A DNA stretch of 64,000 nt from Echinimonas agarilytica (GTDB lineage Bacteria > Pseudomonadota > Gammaproteobacteria > Enterobacterales > Neiellaceae): contig NZ_JAMQGP010000004.1 of NCBI RefSeq assembly GCF_023703465.1, positions 290,004-354,003 of the forward strand. The letters run 5' to 3'. The translations under genes were made by a program, and so were the position numbers. Positions 59,923 through 64,000 of the stretch are shown here, one piece after another (the stretch's first letter is position 1; the number at the start of each line of letters is the position of its first letter). The notes under the pieces were generated by a model. The model ran no database searches. It saw only the letters and a program-made list of their open reading frames with translations, and was not told the origin of the DNA.

Positions 59923-60906
59923 ATGCGCGCCAACACAACGCTCGTTATTGCACTTTTTAGTCTCGCCATAGTTGCCACAGGCTGCACCCCATCACAAGAT
60001 ATGCCTTGGGCAACTAGCGATAGCCATTACACGGGTACAGCCCGCATTACCCAAGGTCCGGCTCAAACCATGGCCAACACCCTGTTTGAGTGTAAAAACG
60101 GGCGCAGTCGAATGGCAGGCATGGGCATCATCAAAGATTCTGAGGGTTACGTTTGGACGGTGCCCGCCACGAACAATTTTGTCAGTGGCCCCAAAGCTGC
60201 CGACCTTTATGAAGGGTGTGCAGGCATCACGCCCAAAAATCTCACAGAGGTTGACGAAGCATCGGTACCGGTTGCCATCATCGATTCAGACGGCGAGGAA
60301 ATCACCGGTTATATCTTTGCCGACAATTACTTCGAGCTGTATATCAACGGCTCTCTTGTGGCGGTAGACACAGTACCGTTCACGCCCTTTAATTCGAGCC
60401 TGGTGAAATTCAAGGTCAACACGCCTTATAGCATTGCCATTAAAGTGGTTGATTGGGAGGAGCATTTAGGTTTAGGCACTGAAAACAATCGCGGAAACGA
60501 CTACCACCCCGGCGATGGCGGCTTGATTGCCAGCTTTAGCGACGGCACCGTCACGAACTCAGATTGGCAAGCCCAAACCTTCTACACCGCTCCTATTTAC
60601 GACCTCGCTTGTCTGCAAGAAAACCTGGGACAACGCCTGTCAGAAAGCTGCTCTATAGAAGGCACAGACCAAGGACAAAATGCCTACGCCGCACACTGGG
60701 AGACCCCCGAAAATTGGATGGAGCAAGAGTTTGATTCAAGCGACTGGCCTCAAGCCACACGCTATACAGAAGACGAGATTGGCGTGAATAATAAAAAGGC
60801 GTATATGAATTTCATTGAGCAATTTAGCGGCGCAGGCGCTCATTTTATTTGGTCAACGAATGTAGTGCTGGATAATGAAGTGCTACTCAGATACGACGTC
60901 AAGTAA
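59923..60906 (+). CDS. Unknown lipoprotein
   Basis: A 327-residue lipoprotein (lipobox IVATGC). It is strand-rich with several cysteines (FECKNG, YEGCAG, DLACLQE, ESCSIEG) and a segment FADNYFELYINGSLVAVDTV resembling a galactose-binding-like domain. No enzyme motif recognised. Confidence 0.65.
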   Translation: MRANTTLVIALFSLAIVATGCTPSQDMPWATSDSHYTGTARITQGPAQTMANTLFECKNGRSRMAGMGIIKDSEGYVWTVPATNNFVSGPKAADLYEGCAGITPKNLTEVDEASVPVAIIDSDGEEITGYIFADNYFELYINGSLVAVDTVPFTPFNSSLVKFKVNTPYSIAIKVVDWEEHLGLGTENNRGNDYHPGDGGLIASFSDGTVTNSDWQAQTFYTAPIYDLACLQENLGQRLSESCSIEGTDQGQNAYAAHWETPENWMEQEFDSSDWPQATRYTEDEIGVNNKKAYMNFIEQFSGAGAHFIWSTNVVLDNEVLLRYDVK

Positions 60907-60948
60907 GGCCGTGATCTTATAAGCAACAACAGGCTCACCCAAGTGGAT

Positions 60949-62091
60949 TCAATCCTGTTTTGGCGTTTGAATAGAGGCCATTATTTTAGACAATGCCAAG
61001 ATTAAGATCTCAGAATCTTCATCTATACATACCATTCCCATGCTGCGGCACAAGTCACCGGCGGCTTTCTTAGAGTCATTTCCCCATTCGCCGTCAATTG
61101 GCCCTTTGTAGTATTCCAGCTCTTTCAACATTGCTTGTTGGAGTCGGCAGTCACCGTCTTTAATGCCCTTTCTAATATCCTGAATGTACTTGTCTTCGAG
61201 ATTATCCGTGGGTTGCACAGCAACAGGCACATGATCAGAAGCCGCTGGGCCAACGAGGCTAAGTACCAGCATGACGACCGCAATATTTCGTTGTTGCTTG
61301 GCAATGTTGATGTGCTCAGCGTTTTCGCTACGCTCACTTTTATCGCCCTTCATGTTGATAAAAAGTTGATTCACCGTCACGTTGATGGGGCTATTGAGGG
61401 TAATGGTTCCCACATCAAACCCAACAGCAATGGGCTCAATCTTACTCGCGTTATATTCCCCCATCAGCCCAGCTAAGGCTTCTTCAACCAGAGACGCCCG
61501 ATGAAAAGCCGCAACAATTTGAGGATGAAGGGAGAGCTTGTCGGTCAGAATTGTTTTCTGATAGTCATGCAAAGACTGAATTTCAAACAGCGCCAACAAG
61601 GTTCCACCCAAAAAACGAATATTCTCTAAAGTGCGCTCCACCACATCCATTTCCAGCCTGACTTTGTCGAAATCATGGCTCACCGCGTGGCTGTACAATG
61701 GATTGAACGGGGAATCTGATGCATCCTTGGGACGAAAAAGATCAAGAATTTCAGGTTGAGCGGCGACTAAAGGCGCAATCTCGTCGTCTAAATAGCGTTT
61801 AAAATCAGCAGGCAAAGCAATGAACTCAACTCCTGAGGACTGCCGCACGCGCGACATTAATTCCCCGCGCTTGCTCACGCCTGAGTTCTTGCCTTCGATG
61901 ATCGCCATTGACGCTTCTAACACCACCGGCAACGCCACCTCCTTTACCACTCTAAAACGATTGAGCATCTGTAGCATTTCTTGATGAATCATCGGCTTGA
62001 TGTAATCAACACTTCGCTCACCAAACATTTGAGTTTGGGTCACATCAGAGACGGTAATACAGAAGGTATAGGGAACAGTTAATGGAGTCAT
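60949..62091 (-). CDS. Unknown membrane protein with peptidoglycan-binding-like C-terminus
   Basis: A 380-residue protein. The N-terminal 265 residues are mostly helical and soluble. A single hydrophobic segment lies near 268-284 (NIAVVMLVLSLVGP). The C-terminal 60 residues include LKELEYYKGPIDGEWGNDSKKAAGDL, matching the PGB_1 peptidoglycan-binding pattern (YxGxIDGxWGxxT). Thus a cytoplasmic helical domain may be tied through the membrane to the wall. Family not recognised. Confidence 0.55.
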   Translation of the reverse strand: MTPLTVPYTFCITVSDVTQTQMFGERSVDYIKPMIHQEMLQMLNRFRVVKEVALPVVLEASMAIIEGKNSGVSKRGELMSRVRQSSGVEFIALPADFKRYLDDEIAPLVAAQPEILDLFRPKDASDSPFNPLYSHAVSHDFDKVRLEMDVVERTLENIRFLGGTLLALFEIQSLHDYQKTILTDKLSLHPQIVAAFHRASLVEEALAGLMGEYNASKIEPIAVGFDVGTITLNSPINVTVNQLFINMKGDKSERSENAEHINIAKQQRNIAVVMLVLSLVGPAASDHVPVAVQPTDNLEDKYIQDIRKGIKDGDCRLQQAMLKELEYYKGPIDGEWGNDSKKAAGDLCRSMGMVCIDEDSEILILALSKIMASIQTPKQD

Positions 62092-62134
62092 TTACGGCAT
62101 CCTTATCGTGTATGAGCGCGAAGTGAAGCCCCCA

Positions 62135-62743
62135 TTAGCGCGCTGCATCAACACAATACCGCGCCCAATTTAAATAAGCTTCATCAGCTAAGCTTAGCAT
62201 TGCCAAATCTTCTTGGGTGTCGCCATACGCATAGACGCGATCGTACAGTCCTAAATCAAACTTAGCGCAAATCCATTTCGACTTGTTCACACCACTACAA
62301 TCACCGTTTACATACCCCCCAGAAAATTTGCCACGCTTAACCTCAAGCTCACTGCAAATTAAGGCAAAACCATTTTGAGCGCACCAATGCTTTAAATAAA
62401 CATCGAGAGAAGCAGAAACGATAACGATCTGATCGCCATTTTGTGTATGTAAACTCAGCTGAGTCAGCGCCTCTTCACGCAAGAACTGAGGCACAATATT
62501 TTCTGCATACCCTTGCCCAACCGCAACCACCTCATCAACCTTTCGCCCCGAAAAAGCCACAAAACTAGCGATGCGCCGCATGTTGGCAGCACGCAGAACA
62601 CCGACCTTATAGAGTATAAAAAATGGAGACAATACGATCTTCGCGATTAAAGATCGTCGCTTGGTTGCCGAGAAGTGCAGAAACTTGGTGTACATATCTG
62701 CATGGGTAATAGTTCCATCAAAATCAAACAGTGCAATGTTCAA
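62135..62743 (-). CDS. HAD-IB family phosphatase
   Basis: A 202-residue hydrolase with all HAD motifs: LFDFDGTIT (nucleophile Asp7), IVIVSASLD (motif II Ser) and YGDTQEDLAML (motif III/IV). The only start fitting the family is TTG at 62743, after GAGGGA. Relatives include SerB-like and phosphatidylglycerophosphate phosphatases. An IS remnant ends just upstream. Confidence 0.88.
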   Translation of the reverse strand: MNIALFDFDGTITHADMYTKFLHFSATKRRSLIAKIVLSPFFILYKVGVLRAANMRRIASFVAFSGRKVDEVVAVGQGYAENIVPQFLREEALTQLSLHTQNGDQIVIVSASLDVYLKHWCAQNGFALICSELEVKRGKFSGGYVNGDCSGVNKSKWICAKFDLGLYDRVYAYGDTQEDLAMLSLADEAYLNWARYCVDAAR

Positions 62744-62757
62744 AACATTCCCTCAGA

Positions 62758-62965
62758 TCCAACGTTCCTGTATAGGGCCAATGTGAACCAGCACAACTCA
62801 ACGCTTTGGCAACCTGCGCTGGAGTAACGCCCCGCTGCTCGGAGCGCTTGATGGCTTCTTTTCGGAACTATTCGGTGTAATGTTGGTGTTTTTTGCGTGC
62901 CATGAGAGCACCTCCATATAGGGTTAATATAACTATACAGGGTGTCTACTTTTCGTGGGTAACTT
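62758..62965 (-). mobile_element. IS3-type insertion sequence remnant (orfA fragment)
   Basis: On the minus strand AGGTG precedes an ATG at 62903 reading MARKKHQHYTE, stop, FRKEAIKRSEQRGVTPAQVAKALS, a transposase OrfA N-terminal HTH with an amber codon at 62868-62870. A terminal-repeat-like TGTCTACTTTTCGTGGGTAA lies at 62943-62962. Only about 200 bases remain; the rest is deleted. Confidence 0.75.
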
Positions 62966-62969
62966 GGAA

Positions 62970-63096
62970 GCATAACGCCCCATTAAGTAGCCCGCAACGC
63001 TCTACAAAAGCTTGAGCATAGTGCCGTAACCACTGAAATTCCTGCAAACCAAAAATGGCAAGCGTTGAGGGTCTGCTTGAATTGTTTGTTAGATGC
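62970..63096 (-). repeat. Integron attC recombination site
   Basis: On the minus strand it runs from GCATCTAAC to GGGGCGTTATGC, the ends of an attC. Arms CCCGCAACGCT (62991-63001) and AGCGTTGAGGG (63061-63071) pair, and the outer boxes CATTAAGTAG and CTGCTTGAATTG pair with one unpaired G and one unpaired T, the extrahelical bases that set attC orientation. It directly follows the toxin gene, so the cassette reads on the minus strand. Confidence 0.82.
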
Positions 63097-63114
63097 TCGA
63101 CCGCTGAGCCTGAT

Positions 63115-63387
63115 TTAGTAGTGATAACGACATGAGATTATTGTTATCGCTTGATCATCGACTGCGTAAACCAGCCTATTAGTGTCGTCAATACGGCGAG
63201 ACCAAAAGCCAGATAAGTTCTCTTTTAACGGTTCAGGTTTACCAATACCCTCAAAAGGAGAACGCTTCACATCATTGGTAAGTTTGTTGATGCGCTTAAG
63301 TGTTTTCTTATCTTGGGTTTGCCAATACAGGTAATCGCCCCAAGCCTCATCAGTCCACGATAGTAAACGTTGACTACTACTCATCAA
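63115..63387 (-). CDS. YoeB/Txe-like mRNA interferase toxin
   Basis: A 90-residue ribosome-dependent endoribonuclease toxin: DYLYWQTQDKKTLKRINKL, PFEGIGKPEPLKENLSGFWSRRID and the terminal ISCRYHY. Catalytic Glu46, Arg65 and terminal His are present. It overlaps the antitoxin end by 11 bases. A cargo of the integron cassette. Confidence 0.93.
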   Translation of the reverse strand: MMSSSQRLLSWTDEAWGDYLYWQTQDKKTLKRINKLTNDVKRSPFEGIGKPEPLKENLSGFWSRRIDDTNRLVYAVDDQAITIISCRYHY

Positions 63388-63631
63388 TTAACTCTCGTGC
63401 AGTTGTTTTTCCGGCACGGTATTGTGCTATTGAACGGTTTAGATGTTCAGCATTTTGAGGAGAGCGTAGTAAGTGCACTGTCTCCATAAGGCTATTATAG
63501 TAGTCTAAAGACATAACCACGGCATCTTCAGAGTCACGGCGTGTAATGACTGTTGTGTCTGCGTCATTAACTACACCGTCTAAAACAGCTTTGAGACCAT
63601 TTCTAGCTTCAGTAAAAGATACAATTCTCAT
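63377..63631 (-). CDS. Phd/YefM-family antitoxin
   Basis: An 84-residue antitoxin: MRIVSFTEARNGLKAVLDGV is the DNA-binding Phd/YefM fold and ITRRDSEDAVVMSLDYYNSL its second half; the C-terminal tail binds the toxin. GGAGAT before the ATG at 63631 decides this start over 63676. Confidence 0.93.
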   Translation of the reverse strand: MRIVSFTEARNGLKAVLDGVVNDADTTVITRRDSEDAVVMSLDYYNSLMETVHLLRSPQNAEHLNRSIAQYRAGKTTARELIDE

Positions 63632-63644
63632 AAGAATCTCCACA

Positions 63645-63691
63645 TGTACATTTAATGGAACAAGTATAGTCTTCACTCATATACTTGTACA
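63645..63691 (-). promoter_or_regulatory. Promoter-operator of the toxin-antitoxin pair
   Basis: Two TGTACA palindromes (63645-63650 and 63686-63691), the core reported for E. coli YefM sites, flank a 9-bp inverted repeat ACAAGTATA/TATACTTGT. On the minus strand TATACT at 63668-63663 is a good -10, 17 bp from the upstream TGTACA, so autorepression is expected. Confidence 0.65.
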
Positions 63692-63718
63692 GTAAATTGA
63701 ACATGCGATATTGATAAG

Positions 63719-63750
63719 GCAACTAACGCCCGCATATTAGGAATCCCCTC
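63719..63750 (-). repeat. Partial second attC site
   Basis: Minus-strand GGGCGTTAGTTGCC is the right end of an attC with CTAATATGC beside it; its other half is missing where the IS4-type sequence starts. It marks the upstream edge of the toxin-antitoxin cassette. Confidence 0.6.
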
Positions 63751-63771
63751 ATAATATTAATTCCTTCCAAC

Positions 63772-64000
63772 TGCTGTCCCTTGGTTGTCACCGACGCAGG
63801 CTACCGCAACCCTTGGTTTCGGGCGATTGAAGCCAAAGGTTGGTTTTGGCTTGGCCGTGTTCGAGGTGACGTAGGATTCCGCCCCAAAGGCGATAAACAC
63901 TGGCATAGCAACAAATCTTACTACCCAACAGCGAATGCCAAAGCACGGCTTCTTGGTGAGGGCGAATTGGGCCGTAAAAGCCCGATTCGAGCCGCATTGC
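63772..64000 (+). mobile_element. IS4-family (IS10-like) transposase fragment, truncated
   Basis: The plus-strand frame reads PLVVTDAGYRNPWFRAIEAK then GWFWLGRVRGD, the DDE domain with its second catalytic Asp, very like IS10 transposase. There is no N-terminal half upstream, and the frame is open to the window edge. So it is a 5' truncated remnant whose end is outside the window. Confidence 0.8.

Noticed and set aside
62740..62973. 77-residue minus-strand frame upstream of the HAD gene
   Set aside because: An out-of-frame reading of the IS3-type orfA remnant.

Overview
The window is a 64 kb chromosomal stretch of a marine gammaproteobacterium, most likely of the Alteromonadales or a close relative. 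The basis is gene content: small conserved families typical of Alteromonadales/Vibrionales (DUF3718-, DUF2986-, DUF2947- and VF530-like proteins, an LPD1-like protein, DUF3861), a trmB/mutY/yggX neighbourhood, two red-algal polysaccharide hydrolases and several other extracellular carbohydrate enzymes. Gene density is high, base composition is moderate, and most genes end in clear intrinsic terminators. I saw no rRNA, tRNA, CRISPR array or complete prophage.

Layout. 1-9.9 kb is mostly housekeeping: 3' part of pepD, dinB with a perfect LexA box, a CNNM/CBS membrane protein, a GH43-like lipoprotein, a periplasmic rhodanese, trmB, mutY, a lipoprotein glycerophosphodiesterase, yggX and a PhnA-like gene. 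10-16.6 kb holds a DUF3718-like secreted protein behind a striking operator, a double-cupin protein, a GNAT enzyme, a secreted GH16 enzyme, a Tsx/OmpK-like porin, a patatin and a small phosphatase. 16.7-22.5 kb is a run of small conserved genes (SpoU-type methylase, RidA, DUF2986, LPD1-like, VF530, RRM, cysteine cluster, cold shock). 22.6-30.1 kb carries an RND efflux pair, a LysR/DMT-exporter pair and a small MscS channel.

30.3-40.3 kb is the polysaccharide region: a formylglycine-type sulfatase, an unknown lipoprotein, a KefC/KefG-like pair, then a GH82 iota-carrageenase-like enzyme with calcium-binding repeats and a C-terminal dockerin-like module. The next gene overlaps its stop by one base and encodes a cohesin-like protein with a PEP-CTERM surface-sorting tail. 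A modular GH16 kappa-carrageenase-like enzyme follows. Together these suggest carrageenan breakdown, with one enzyme possibly displayed on the surface through a miniature cohesin-dockerin pair. A shared 9-12 bp motif lies upstream of the GH43, first GH16 and sulfatase genes.

40.4-55.2 kb is mixed metabolism and regulation: LysR/enoyl-CoA hydratase, SDR, radical SAM, a MarR-controlled membrane operon with twin operators, CheV, KatG, a second cold-shock gene, a small gene broken by an amber codon, and DUF4405 and DUF1624 membrane proteins. 53.3-59.3 kb is a cyanate module: a PAS/sigma-54 activator faces cynABDS across a region with three palindromic activator sites and a canonical -24/-12 promoter. 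59.3-62.7 kb holds an NTF2-like protein, an unknown lipoprotein, an unknown membrane protein with a peptidoglycan-binding-like tail, and a HAD phosphatase. 62.7-64 kb is accessory DNA: an IS3-type remnant, an integron attC site with a YefM/YoeB-type toxin-antitoxin cassette, part of a second attC, and an IS4/IS10-type transposase fragment running off the end.
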